From Paenibacillus oryzisoli (GTDB lineage: Bacteria; Bacillota; Bacilli; Paenibacillales; NBRC-103111), in contig NZ_LYPB01000039.1 of assembly GCF_001653565.1 (NCBI RefSeq), forward strand, positions 1-56,195: a stretch of DNA of 56,195 nt, read 5' to 3'. The notes below the pieces were generated by a model. That model saw only the letters and a program-made list of their open reading frames with translations. It was not told where the DNA came from and made no database searches. The position numbers were made by a program, and so were the translations under genes. This document shows, piece by piece, positions 1-9,514 of the stretch (within the stretch, counting starts at the first letter, position 1; each line of letters begins with the position of its first letter).

Positions 1-86
1 AGTACCCCCTACTTTCCTCCTTAGCACAAATTCTGCATGGCAATTTCCAATTTACATCATCCTAGCTACCTAAGTAGTAACCTTCA

Positions 87-3000
87 ATGAAAGCTATTGT
101 ATTAGTTGGGTTGAATCAGTTCGATACTAGCTGGAGCTGGAGCGAAGGGATAACGACGGAACTGCAGAATTTTGTGAGTGGTGGCGGACGTATTCTTAAG
201 GATGATGAATCGGTCTCGCCCGTTGATTCAGTAGCTACGAATATGCAAGTTAGAGCGTATGTGATTCAAAGCGACACCGATCAAACCAACAATCTACTCG
301 CTCGGAACACAGCTAACATCAGTAAGCTTCAGGCTGCGATGAATGGAATTAACAGGCCAATAGCCTACGCTACGCAAAGTGATGTTTGGGCGGTACCAAC
401 TCGCGCAGGAGATACCTCCTTTGTAACTGTTTTGAATGAAAAGCATGATACGACAATAGGTAATACGCAGCATCTCATTGGCCAAACAGCGGAGTTGACT
501 TGGAATACGGAGTTACCAATCTATGATGTTCGACTTGGCAGAAAGGTAACCATGGCAGAAGCAGCGCATGTCGATCTCCAGTCAAATGGGTTTCAGTGGT
601 ATGCTTTACCTCCGGCAGAGGTAACAACACCTGAAATCGCTGTGCAATTAACGGATTCTGGCTTTTATGAGTCGTATGCGACGATACGTAATCCTAATCC
701 GATGTCGGGGATTCCTGTCGAAATTACCGTCACCCATACAACGAGTGGGGACACCGCAACGATATATTCTGCGACAGGGTTAACAGCCAAACTGCCTCTG
801 AAGATAAGTGATACTCCTGGTACGTATTCGATTAAGGTGAAAGAACTATTAAGCGGTTTAGAAGCAACGACAGCGGTTAGTGTAACGGATCTCCCTGCCG
901 TTGTAGATAAGGCGGTTACGATCCACCGGGAGTGGGATGTCCGAGCCTTCGAAGAACGGCATACCGTTCCGTTAACCGTGGCTTTAACGGCTGCACAACT
1001 TGCTGATTCAACGTATGTTACGCAAGCTGAACGCCTCGTGAACTACTATATTTCGCAAGGGCGAAGTGCACAGATAGGTTTAGCCGAACCTGGTGGTGTT
1101 GTTAAGAGTTTGCAAGAATACCAATCCTTACTGAAATTTCCGAAGTGGAAAACGGTGGATTCCGATCTTGTGCTCCTAGGCAGCACGACGACCAACATCT
1201 TATTGTTGGATCAAGCTCGTGCTTATGTATTACCAGAGCAAGGCCAAACGTTAGCTGCTGGTGAAGCTTCAATAAATCTCGTGAACTCTGCATTTATAGG
1301 CGAATACAATACACTTAATATTGTAACTAACGGTACGTTGGGGCTAACCGCAGCGGTTGATGCCATTATTGGCCTAACAGCTGCACCGCCGGATGCGCCG
1401 GAGTATGCGACAACGACGGGAGTTACGAACAGTACGGTGGACCTCAAATGGCATGATGGGAAGAGAGATGCAACGAACTTTAAGATCGAGCGAAGAGCTA
1501 ATGGGCAAGCGAATTGGCAAGTGATCGCAACGATCTCCGGTGAAACCCATGCATTTCATGATAGCGGACTAACAGCCAACTCATTCTACTCGTACCGCAT
1601 CAGGGCTGTAAATGATGCTGGAGAATCACAACCAGGTGACATTCTCTATGTGGTCACACCTGCAGCTGACTTCCCCAACCCAAGTGACCCGAACGCTGCA
1701 TTGCCGCGAGCTGGTTGGACAGCAACCGCGTCCCATAGCGCTTTCAAAGCGAACAATGCTCTTGATGGGAATCCAGCTACACGCTGGGATACAGGAGCGG
1801 CTCAAGTTAACGGGCAATATTTCTCGGTAGATATGCAAGCGAATCGTACTTTTAATAAACTTGTCTTAGATGCCACTGGAAGCTCGGGGGACTATCCGAG
1901 GAAGTATGAGGTATATGTATCACAGGATGGCATAACTTGGGGATCGGCGATTGCCTCAGGTTCCGGAAACGCTATGTTGTCTATTCAATTTCCTGTACAG
2001 ACAGCGAGATTTATCAAGGTCGTTCAGACAGGTAGTGTGGGTTCCTTCTGGTCTATCCACGAGTTCAATGTGTATAACATCGATACGGAAGCGCCTACAG
2101 TACCGATCAATGTCGTGGCGATCCAATCAACAGACACGATAGTTACCTTGAACTGGCTCCCTTCCTATGACGCTAATGGCTTCGTAGGTTATAACGTCTA
2201 TAATGGGTCTCAGCAGGTGAATGGAACACTCTTAACAAACACGAGTTACACCATAACAGGGCTTGCACAACAGACAGCGTATCTGTTTACGGTTAGAGCA
2301 GAAGACACTTCCGGTAACATGTCGGCCAGTAGCGTTCCTGTGATTGTAGTTACGAAAGAAACGCCATTGTCGCGCGCGGGTTGGATAGCTTCAGCCTCCC
2401 ACGGTACGAACAAAGCACAGAATGCGATTGATGGCGTCGTCTCGACTCGCTGGGACACGGTGTCAGCTCAGGTATATGGTCAGTATTTCCAAGTAGATAT
2501 GGGAGCCGAACGTACTTTCAACAAGATTGAATTAGATGCTTCGGGAAGTTCCAGTGATTATCCAAGGCAATATGCCATATTGGTTTCAACCGATGGAGTG
2601 ACTTGGGGGCCAGCAATCGCAACGGGCGTAGGCAGCGCTATCACAACAATCAGCTTTCCGGTTCAAAGGGCAAGATATTTGCGCGTGATGCAAACAGGAA
2701 CCGCTGGAGTCTATTGGTCGATTCATGAAATGAATATCTATTTATCTGATCGGGAAGCACCTTCAGCACCATCGGGGCTTACTGTGATCAATAAGACGGA
2801 CAGAACGATAAGCTTAAGTTGGTCCCCATCATCCGATGCGAATGGTTTCATTGCCTATGATGTGTACAACGGTTCACAGAAGCTGAATGCGGATGGGATT
2901 AGCGTAACCACTTATACAGTAACAGGCCTAACGCCAAGTACATCTTATTCCCTATCGGTAAAAGCGCGAGATGCCGCTGGCAATGAGTCTACTTTCAGTG

Positions 3001-3416
3001 CCCCTTTAACTGTTACCACGAACAATGCGCCAATTTCACGCATAGGTTGGACGGCAACAGCATCCTTGCAAGCTGCCAAAGCTCAAAATGTCTTGGATAA
3101 TGTGCCAGCAACTCGTTGGGATACCGCGACAGCTCAGGTGTATGGGCAATATATTCAAGTGGATATGAAAGCCCCCTATACGTTCAGTCGTATCGTGCTT
3201 GATGCCACAGGGAGCGCAGGCGATTATGCAAGAAGCTATCAAGTTTATGTCTCTGGGGATGGATCTAATTGGGGGACGCCTATTGCTACTGGAACAGGCA
3301 GTTCCTCAGTAATCACGATCCCACATGCAGGGATTACAGCAAGATATATCCGAATTGTTCAAACCGGTAATGCTGGTGTGTATTGGTCTATCCATGAGCT
3401 TTACGTATATGAGTGA
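87..3416 (+). CDS. Discoidin/Fn3 multimodular carbohydrate-binding protein, probably 5'-truncated
   Basis: The 1109-residue product carries an N-terminal region that reads like the middle of a glycan-active enzyme: a GGGRILKDDESV stretch near residue 33 resembles a glutamine-amidotransferase-like or beta-galactosidase trimerisation-type fold. A beta-rich stretch follows (about 185-430), then Fn3 (about 435-530) and three alternating F5/8-type C (discoidin) modules and Fn3 modules. Each discoidin module repeats the pattern RxGWxAxAS, ALDG, TRWDT and ends in YWSIHE or FWSIHE. There is no signal peptide and no convincing ribosome binding site before the ATG at 87. In-frame stops lie just upstream and the other two frames are also closed there. 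A protein with three exported-type binding modules should start with a secretion signal, so I infer that the catalytic 5' part is missing or separated by a rearrangement. No terminator separates it from the next gene. Confidence 0.75.
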   Translation: MKAIVLVGLNQFDTSWSWSEGITTELQNFVSGGGRILKDDESVSPVDSVATNMQVRAYVIQSDTDQTNNLLARNTANISKLQAAMNGINRPIAYATQSDVWAVPTRAGDTSFVTVLNEKHDTTIGNTQHLIGQTAELTWNTELPIYDVRLGRKVTMAEAAHVDLQSNGFQWYALPPAEVTTPEIAVQLTDSGFYESYATIRNPNPMSGIPVEITVTHTTSGDTATIYSATGLTAKLPLKISDTPGTYSIKVKELLSGLEATTAVSVTDLPAVVDKAVTIHREWDVRAFEERHTVPLTVALTAAQLADSTYVTQAERLVNYYISQGRSAQIGLAEPGGVVKSLQEYQSLLKFPKWKTVDSDLVLLGSTTTNILLLDQARAYVLPEQGQTLAAGEASINLVNSAFIGEYNTLNIVTNGTLGLTAAVDAIIGLTAAPPDAPEYATTTGVTNSTVDLKWHDGKRDATNFKIERRANGQANWQVIATISGETHAFHDSGLTANSFYSYRIRAVNDAGESQPGDILYVVTPAADFPNPSDPNAALPRAGWTATASHSAFKANNALDGNPATRWDTGAAQVNGQYFSVDMQANRTFNKLVLDATGSSGDYPRKYEVYVSQDGITWGSAIASGSGNAMLSIQFPVQTARFIKVVQTGSVGSFWSIHEFNVYNIDTEAPTVPINVVAIQSTDTIVTLNWLPSYDANGFVGYNVYNGSQQVNGTLLTNTSYTITGLAQQTAYLFTVRAEDTSGNMSASSVPVIVVTKETPLSRAGWIASASHGTNKAQNAIDGVVSTRWDTVSAQVYGQYFQVDMGAERTFNKIELDASGSSSDYPRQYAILVSTDGVTWGPAIATGVGSAITTISFPVQRARYLRVMQTGTAGVYWSIHEMNIYLSDREAPSAPSGLTVINKTDRTISLSWSPSSDANGFIAYDVYNGSQKLNADGISVTTYTVTGLTPSTSYSLSVKARDAAGNESTFSAPLTVTTNNAPISRIGWTATASLQAAKAQNVLDNVPATRWDTATAQVYGQYIQVDMKAPYTFSRIVLDATGSAGDYARSYQVYVSGDGSNWGTPIATGTGSSSVITIPHAGITARYIRIVQTGNAGVYWSIHELYVYE

Positions 3417-3628
3417 AGGTTCTAGCACTACGCGACAATCGGATGGATACATTCTTGGGGATGCTGTCAAATTCGCGCTGTAATCCTGCCATGCCAAAAT
3501 GGAGGCATCAAATCAAAAATGGTGATATTTTATTGCCATCTTATTCAGGATACAGTGTAAAGGAGGTTAAGAAAACGCTGTCATCTAGGGAGTTGTGGGT
3601 GCAGCTACATAGAGGGAGATTACGAAAT

Positions 3629-5968
3629 ATGGTTAACGACTTCAAGAATACGCGTACCGACGGCAATCATTCAGCGAGAGGGCATGAGCAAAAGACAGAG
3701 AAGTACGATGTTGTCGTGTGCGGAGGCGGACTGGCAGGTTTCTGTGCGGCTGTTGCTTCGGCTAGACATGGGGCCAAGACATGTCTGGTTCAGGATCGCC
3801 CTGTCTTCGGGGGAAACAGTTCGTCCGAAGTCAGGGTGACGCCGCATGGCGCAGCCGCTTTTCATGTATACGCCAAAGAAACCGGGATCATATCTGAGTT
3901 ATTAATTGAGGAACGCGCACGAAATCATGAGCCGATTTTTGAGAATGGCTGGACGAACAGCGTGTGGGATATGACGATGTATGATATGGCGCAGCGCACA
4001 GAGAATTTGACCTTCTATTTGAATACAACCATTCTGGACGTTCGGATGGCAGGTGAGCGCAAGATTGCATCCGTCGTTGGTTATGTAGCTAACGCGGAAA
4101 CGGAGATTGAATTCGTAGGGGATGTATTCGTTGATTGCACAGGGGATGGCCTCGTTGCTGACCGGGCAGGTTGTGAATGGCGAATGGGTTCCGAAGGACG
4201 GGAGGAATTTGCCGAGCCGCATGCGCCACTACTGGCGAGTGGAGATGTGATGGGGAGTTCACTGCTTTTCAAAACGAAAGATATAGGCTACCCCGCTCCG
4301 TTCACTGCTCCAGATTGGGCTGCCAAACTCGATAATCCTGATTTCTTCTATAAACAAGGTCGGAATCCGAATGATATGCGCGGTGGTTATTGGTGGATTG
4401 AAATTGGCATGCCGTGGAACACCGTATATGAAAATGAAGATATCCGCCATGAGCTGACGCGGTATGTGTTAGGTATTTGGGATTGGATCAAGAATCGGGA
4501 TCCGCTCACCAAAGAGCTGGCAGCAAATCATGCCATCGATTGGATCGGCCAAGTGCCGGGCAAACGGGAAAGTCGCCGAATTATGGGGCACTATCTGATG
4601 ACGGAGCATGATCCGCAAAACAAAACTGTTTTTGATGATGAGATTGCATACGGCGGCTGGTTTCTTGATCTGCATACACCGGGGGGACTTCTTGCGCCTA
4701 CCAGCGAGCATGCCAGTTCCGAAGGCTACGATGAAACATCGCCCTATATGGTAAAAAGCTACTGTGGCCCTTATGGCATTCCTTTGCGGTCAACAATTGC
4801 GAAGGATGTTGATAATTTGATGATGGCAGGTCGCAATATCTCTGTGACGCATGCCGCATTAGGTACGGTGCGTGTAATGGCGACAACCGCTTTGGTGGGG
4901 CAAGCCGTGGGGACGGCGGCTGCGATTGCGTTGAAGCGTGGAGTAGCGCTCGCGGATGTGCCCACTCAGGCTATTCAAGAAGTGAAGCAGACACTGCTGC
5001 GCGACGGCTGTTTCCTGCTGAATACAATGAACGAGGATGAGTTGGATCTGGCACGGAAAGCACGAGTAACAGCAAGTAGTCAAGCAGCTCTCCATAGTGC
5101 CGAAGTGAGGGCGGATCTGTCCGCGTCTGGTGAGCGGGGGCCTCAAGATGATTTTCTCCAGCAACGGAAAGGGCAGTGGATTGCGATATCGGAAGGCGTG
5201 TTGAACCGGGTTTCGGTTTGTTTAAGTAATTGGAGCGATGTTCCTCAAATCGTGGAAGCGCTAATCATCCCCGTTGATCATATTTGGGATTATCGTACGG
5301 AAGCGACTCCTGCCATTGCCGCAACGAAGCTGCTTATTATGCCTGGCAAGTATCAATGGATAGACTGGGATGTCCACCTGGACGAGACTACAGGATTGAA
5401 GTCAGGCAGTTATGTTCGTTTGGATTTGTTGGCGAATCCCAACTTGGTTTGGCATTGTGCTGCTGGCATCGTACCAGGACAAACATGTGCCTATGAAATG
5501 GGTGAAGGGAAGATGCGCCGGGATTGGAACGGTCCGACCCGCAGCTTCCGCGTGGAGCCTCCGCAGCACGCCTACCGTCCTGAGTATGTCACGAATGGGG
5601 TGACTAGACCTTATCGGTTTACGAACCTATGGCGGTCAGATCCGCACGAGCCGCTCTCACAATGGCTGGAGCTCAAATGGGAAGAACAGCAATCAATCAA
5701 ACAGGTTGAGATTACGTTTCCTGGCAGCCTTTTATGGGAATACCGCGGGTATGCACCATTCTATCGCGACCCGCAATGTCCCAAGGATTATCGGATTGAA
5801 GCCTATGTGAATGAGGAGTGGCAGGAGCTTCTTGAAGTGAAGGGCAATTACCAGCGTCATTGCCGTCACGCGTTAGCTCAATCTGTTCAAACCAATAAGC
5901 TGCGCGTTGTCATTGAAGCAACCAACGGTGACCCATCCGCTGCAATCTATGAAGTACGTTGTTATTAA
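3629..5968 (+). CDS. FAD-dependent oxidoreductase (FAD_oxidored type) with C-terminal discoidin-like domain
   Basis: A 779-residue cytosolic flavoprotein with no signal peptide. The dinucleotide-binding motif VVVCGGGLAGFCAA begins near residue 27, followed by the family signature FGGNSSSEVRVTPHG. The middle contains a second FAD-contact segment (FVDCTGDGLVAD) and the conserved [14 protein letters not shown] block. The last 150 or so residues form a galactose-binding-like beta-sandwich (SQWLELKWEE ... AAIYEVRCY). The open frame extends upstream to 3413, overlapping the preceding stop. I choose the ATG at 3629 because AGAGGGAG lies 8 bases before it, because the paralogue at 32122 starts at the equivalent point, and because residues before it look non-coding. 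It is very similar throughout to that paralogue. The family (PF12831-type) is found in glycan-utilisation clusters but the substrate is generally unproven; sugar oxidation is inference. Confidence 0.85.
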   Translation: MVNDFKNTRTDGNHSARGHEQKTEKYDVVVCGGGLAGFCAAVASARHGAKTCLVQDRPVFGGNSSSEVRVTPHGAAAFHVYAKETGIISELLIEERARNHEPIFENGWTNSVWDMTMYDMAQRTENLTFYLNTTILDVRMAGERKIASVVGYVANAETEIEFVGDVFVDCTGDGLVADRAGCEWRMGSEGREEFAEPHAPLLASGDVMGSSLLFKTKDIGYPAPFTAPDWAAKLDNPDFFYKQGRNPNDMRGGYWWIEIGMPWNTVYENEDIRHELTRYVLGIWDWIKNRDPLTKELAANHAIDWIGQVPGKRESRRIMGHYLMTEHDPQNKTVFDDEIAYGGWFLDLHTPGGLLAPTSEHASSEGYDETSPYMVKSYCGPYGIPLRSTIAKDVDNLMMAGRNISVTHAALGTVRVMATTALVGQAVGTAAAIALKRGVALADVPTQAIQEVKQTLLRDGCFLLNTMNEDELDLARKARVTASSQAALHSAEVRADLSASGERGPQDDFLQQRKGQWIAISEGVLNRVSVCLSNWSDVPQIVEALIIPVDHIWDYRTEATPAIAATKLLIMPGKYQWIDWDVHLDETTGLKSGSYVRLDLLANPNLVWHCAAGIVPGQTCAYEMGEGKMRRDWNGPTRSFRVEPPQHAYRPEYVTNGVTRPYRFTNLWRSDPHEPLSQWLELKWEEQQSIKQVEITFPGSLLWEYRGYAPFYRDPQCPKDYRIEAYVNEEWQELLEVKGNYQRHCRHALAQSVQTNKLRVVIEATNGDPSAAIYEVRCY

Positions 5969-5977
5969 ATCATAGCC

Positions 5978-6017
5978 AAACAGCCCTAGTACCCTAATCG
6001 GGTAACTGGGGCTGTTT
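5978..6017. terminator. Bidirectional rho-independent terminator
   Basis: Imperfect hairpin with arms AAACAGCCC and GGGGCTGTTT plus inner ACCC/GGGT pairing. It lies between the convergent FAD oxidoreductase (+) and response regulator (-) genes. An A run on the left and a T run on the right make it usable from both sides. Confidence 0.8.
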
Positions 6018-6020
6018 CAA

Positions 6021-7583
6021 TTACATGGTCTTCCGATGTTCCTTCGGGGAAACGCCGAAGTAGTTTTTGAAAGCACGCGAGAAGTGATAGAGATTGCCAT
6101 ACCCCACCTTTTCTGAGATCTCATTGATTCGTAAGGTGGGGTCTTTGAGCAGCTTCTGGGCTTCTTCCATGCGGAATTTGGTCAAATAGGCAGTAAACGT
6201 TAACCCTGTTCGTTCTTTGAAAAGCTTGCTGAAGTACGAGTAATTCATAGATACCCGATTGGCCACCTCAGCTAACTGCAGATCTCGGCTATAATGCTCA
6301 CGAACGATGGATTCCGCTACGGTAATCACTGTTTCGCCGAGGTTAGCATGTTCCGAGATGAGTTGTTTCGTATCTGCGGCGTAGCTTTTTAAATAATGAC
6401 GAAGCTCGCCTAACGTGTGAAAGGTATTGAAAGCTGAAGTGCGTTCGGTTTCTTCAAAAAGAAATCGCTCATGAACATGGCGATGAATTTCGGCTAGCAC
6501 CATATCATAAATCGACTTGAGCTGCTCCAAAGACATCTGTGTGCGCAATGAATCGCTAAGATGTCGATCAACCCAGAGCCCAATGCGTTCTACATGCAGT
6601 GTCTCCGCTGCTTGCTTGAACTCCTCCATGTCCTTTTTGGCAGGCAGCCAAGCAACTGTCTTACTCGTGGGTTCAAGCGACACGAAAACCTCGCACGGTT
6701 CTCGCAAAATCCGTTCAGACATCGTGATATGCGCTTGCTTATAAAGACGCGATAAGTCGTCCAAACCATATCCAGCTTGGCTAAGAGATGCTGAAAGCAT
6801 TCCTGGGTTGCCGTTCCTAAGCAGGATAACTGCTTTACTCAGCAGTCCTTGAACGGTTTCAAAGGCAAGGAGATTCGTATAATTAAACACAAGGGACACA
6901 CATCCTAGCACATCATGAAAGGCTAGGAAGCGTAAATGCTGTTCTGCATCAGCGTCCCGAACGCATCGTTCCAAACAGTTGCTTACCCTATCCAGATGTT
7001 CCTCGCTGAAGGTGACGTTGCCAAAGGAAAGCATGGAAACGGCGAACAGCGGATGCATAAAATAAGCTTCGAGGGATTGCTGTGAATCGGAATCTTTGCT
7101 GCTCAGAGCAATGTTCGACCCGTGAATTACGAGGGGTAATCGAGCAGTAAGCAGCGTCCTTGCATCCGTTAGGTTTTTTTCGAAGAGTTGGTTGTTAACG
7201 TCGTCTTTCTCAATACTGGCAATCGCAGATTGCACTTGCTTGCCAAGCTCATCGGAGGAAGCAGGCTTCAATAAGTAGTCCAATGCCCCGTATTTGAATG
7301 CTTCACGCACATAGGGATAATCCCCATAGCCGCTCAACATAATAAATTTGGTGCGTGTTAGCAGGGGGGAAAGCTCTTTGATCAATTGAATACCGTCTAA
7401 CTCGGGCATGCGAATATCTGTGATTATGATGTTCGGTTGTAAGGTTTTCGCCATGGCAAGCCCCTGTGGACCACCGTTCGCAACAAAAATATCCCGTATA
7501 CCAGCGACATTGGCCCTTTCTAGTTTGGCTTTGACACCGCTGCCAATCAATTCTTCGTCATCAATTATTAATAAGGTATACAT
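6021..7583 (-). CDS. YesN-type response regulator (receiver + AraC HTH), system 1
   Basis: A 520-residue cytosolic transcription regulator. The receiver domain (about 1-125) shows the acidic pocket IIDDEE, phospho-acceptor Asp56 in TDIRMPELDG, and the conserved Lys in DYLLKPAS. A divergent linker of about 270 residues follows. The C-terminal 100 residues form the AraC double helix-turn-helix (LAEVANRVSMNYSYFSKLFK, then ISEKVGYGNLYHFSRAFK). The longest frame opens at 7613, but the ATG at 7583 has GAGGAG at proper spacing and begins exactly at the receiver. It overlaps the 3' end of the kinase gene by 23 bases, so the two are translationally coupled. By family knowledge it should be phosphorylated by that kinase and activate the divergent transporter operon at 9515-13054. 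Confidence 0.92.
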   Translation of the reverse strand: MYTLLIIDDEELIGSGVKAKLERANVAGIRDIFVANGGPQGLAMAKTLQPNIIITDIRMPELDGIQLIKELSPLLTRTKFIMLSGYGDYPYVREAFKYGALDYLLKPASSDELGKQVQSAIASIEKDDVNNQLFEKNLTDARTLLTARLPLVIHGSNIALSSKDSDSQQSLEAYFMHPLFAVSMLSFGNVTFSEEHLDRVSNCLERCVRDADAEQHLRFLAFHDVLGCVSLVFNYTNLLAFETVQGLLSKAVILLRNGNPGMLSASLSQAGYGLDDLSRLYKQAHITMSERILREPCEVFVSLEPTSKTVAWLPAKKDMEEFKQAAETLHVERIGLWVDRHLSDSLRTQMSLEQLKSIYDMVLAEIHRHVHERFLFEETERTSAFNTFHTLGELRHYLKSYAADTKQLISEHANLGETVITVAESIVREHYSRDLQLAEVANRVSMNYSYFSKLFKERTGLTFTAYLTKFRMEEAQKLLKDPTLRINEISEKVGYGNLYHFSRAFKNYFGVSPKEHRKTM

Positions 7584-9258
7584 CGTTATTCTCCTCGCTT
7601 CTTCTTGCGTCATAAGGAAGGGTTAATATCGTTTCGGCGAATTGGCCCTGAATACTATTAATTTGTAATGGATAATTCTCACCGTAGAATAATTTCAATC
7701 GTTCATTAATATTGCCTAGACCGATGCTTTCGCGGTCTTTGTTACCTTTAGTGATATAAACGGAAGTGCGGAATTGTTCGTTGATTTCTTCCAGACGAGC
7801 TGCTTCAATGCCACTGCCATTATCTTTTACACATAAACGGATGGATAAGTCACTCTCTTGGCTAGCATAAATATCAATATCGAGTGTGTCCTGCTTAGCG
7901 AAACCATGCTTCACGCTATTCTCGACAATCGGCTGTAGGATGAATTTTAATACCTGAATGCTTAGAAGCTCGTTGGGAACATGAACGCGGAAATGAATGC
8001 TGTCCCCGTATTTCACCTTCTGAAGCGTCATATACTGCCCTAGATAACGAATCTCATCTTGAAGCGTTGCGAATTTAGCGTGCCCGTCCATATTATAGCG
8101 CATCATTTTGCCGAAATCGGCCATGGCATCTGACACATCATACTGGCCAGCGATTTCCATCTTGGAACTAAATATATCCAGCGTGTTATAAATAAAATGC
8201 GGATTAATTTGCGATTGAAGTGCAATGAGCTGTGCATCCTTGTGCAGGGTCTCTTTCTTAATCATATCGGCTAACAGCAGAGTAATTTTATTCAGCAAAA
8301 TGTTGAATTTCTCGGTGATGACACCGAACTCGTCCTTCCGTACAATAGGAATCGGCTGAAATCCAGTTTCAATAGCAAGATCCATCTGTTTAATGCTCGT
8401 TTTCATTTTACTAAGCGTCATCTTGAGGACGAAGTAGAAAGCGAACAATAGAACAATCAGGGTTAGAATAAAAGCGAGGTTCGCCACAACCTGCAAGGAA
8501 CTGAGCAACGGTGGGAGTGGAATCGCCATGACGATGACTTGCTGGACATCCTTTAACGTGTCAGCGACGTATAAAAAGCTGTGTTCCTTGGTGTAACCTT
8601 GATTTTCAGCCACGATATAAACGGGTTGATTGACAACATTCGGGCCCTCAGCGGGTTCGAGTAGATCAACTGAGCGGACGTCAACTATCGTAATTCCTAG
8701 ATAATACCCTTCAATAGAGATCATTTTCTGCATATAGCGGAAAATATCACTACCGTCTTCCTGCTTCGTATCCAGCACCCAAAGAGATTTCTGATCTGAA
8801 GACATAAAGGCATCGTACCACGCCTCTTTTTTAATTTTCTGATCGGAGAAAAAGGAACCAAAACCTTCTGGAATCGAAACATTGGTTGTATAAATGGAAA
8901 TTTTCTGAATGTTGATTTTCTGGAATAGCATGGCATAGTTAACAAGTGGAGCAGCGAAGTTGAAATACGTATCTAAAGAATTGGAGTCGGACGAATACGG
9001 TTCTCCAAGAAATTGTTGCAATCGGTAGTTAAACGTAATGTTATTGCTAACGCTTTCAATAAGATCAATTTTATTCTCGATTGTATACTTAATCTGTTTA
9101 ACGGTGGTCTGTGAATTGGCAAGTAATTGGTCTTGCATGTAGCGCTGTGATTGATTGTACGTGTAGAGTCCAAGCACACTGAAAGGGATTAGTATGAAAA
9201 AAATAAAAGCTAGCGTCACTTTAGTTTTGATACTCATGGCATTAAAGGTACGTTGCAA
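7561..9258 (-). CDS. YesM-type sensor histidine kinase, system 1
   Basis: Membrane sensor kinase of about 565 residues. After a short cytoplasmic start come a first membrane helix (VTLAFIFFILIPFSVLGLY), an extracellular sensing domain of about 220 residues (Cache-like by position), a second helix (FILTLIVLLFAFYFVLKM), HAMP, then the His_kinase domain with the phospho-accepting His in QINPHFIYNTLD and an HATPase_c domain (DNGSGIE, GIGLGNINERL). The frame is open to 9306, but TTG at 9258 is preceded by GAAGGAG at 5 bases and seems the best start; an internal ATG at 9237 is possible. It is predicted to sense an extracellular sugar signal, perhaps through the neighbouring lipoprotein, and to phosphorylate the regulator encoded downstream. 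Confidence 0.9.
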   Translation of the reverse strand: MQRTFNAMSIKTKVTLAFIFFILIPFSVLGLYTYNQSQRYMQDQLLANSQTTVKQIKYTIENKIDLIESVSNNITFNYRLQQFLGEPYSSDSNSLDTYFNFAAPLVNYAMLFQKINIQKISIYTTNVSIPEGFGSFFSDQKIKKEAWYDAFMSSDQKSLWVLDTKQEDGSDIFRYMQKMISIEGYYLGITIVDVRSVDLLEPAEGPNVVNQPVYIVAENQGYTKEHSFLYVADTLKDVQQVIVMAIPLPPLLSSLQVVANLAFILTLIVLLFAFYFVLKMTLSKMKTSIKQMDLAIETGFQPIPIVRKDEFGVITEKFNILLNKITLLLADMIKKETLHKDAQLIALQSQINPHFIYNTLDIFSSKMEIAGQYDVSDAMADFGKMMRYNMDGHAKFATLQDEIRYLGQYMTLQKVKYGDSIHFRVHVPNELLSIQVLKFILQPIVENSVKHGFAKQDTLDIDIYASQESDLSIRLCVKDNGSGIEAARLEEINEQFRTSVYITKGNKDRESIGLGNINERLKLFYGENYPLQINSIQGQFAETILTLPYDARRSEENNDVYLINN

Positions 9259-9378
9259 CGTCACTCCTTCTTTCTCCAAAGATGTTTGTAGGGACGTATT
9301 CGACAAAAGGCATCCTATACCTTTCGCTAATTAAGCATAGCCCAAATGAAGGTATCAAAACTAAAATAGTGATATTTT

Positions 9379-9392
9379 TATAAGCGCTTTCA
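9379..9392. promoter_or_regulatory. Candidate CcpA cre site in divergent promoter region
   Basis: Read on the minus strand, TGAAAGCGCTTATA matches the cre consensus TGWAANCGNTNWCA at all but one defined position. It lies between the kinase gene (-) and the permease operon (+), upstream of both, so it would place system 1 under carbon catabolite control. Confidence 0.65.
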
Positions 9393-9426
9393 AAATGTAT
9401 AGTGAGAATATGCTTCCGGAGTTGCT

Positions 9427-9456
9427 TTGCTATAGCAGAAGTAGAGTTTGCATAAT
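9427..9456 (+). promoter_or_regulatory. Candidate sigma-A promoter for the system 1 transporter operon
   Basis: TTGCTA and CATAAT separated by 18 bases, about 60 bases upstream of the first permease start. Matches are partial; assigned by eye. Confidence 0.4.
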
Positions 9457-9514
9457 AGAGAACGCTGTCATGGGTTATTACGACTTGGGGCAGTAAATCG
9501 GGGAGGTAAGTTAA

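Noticed and set aside
3413..3628. N-terminal extension of the FAD oxidoreductase overlapping the previous stop codon
   Set aside because: No family similarity in these 72 codons, and a clear ribosome binding site sits before the internal ATG at 3629.
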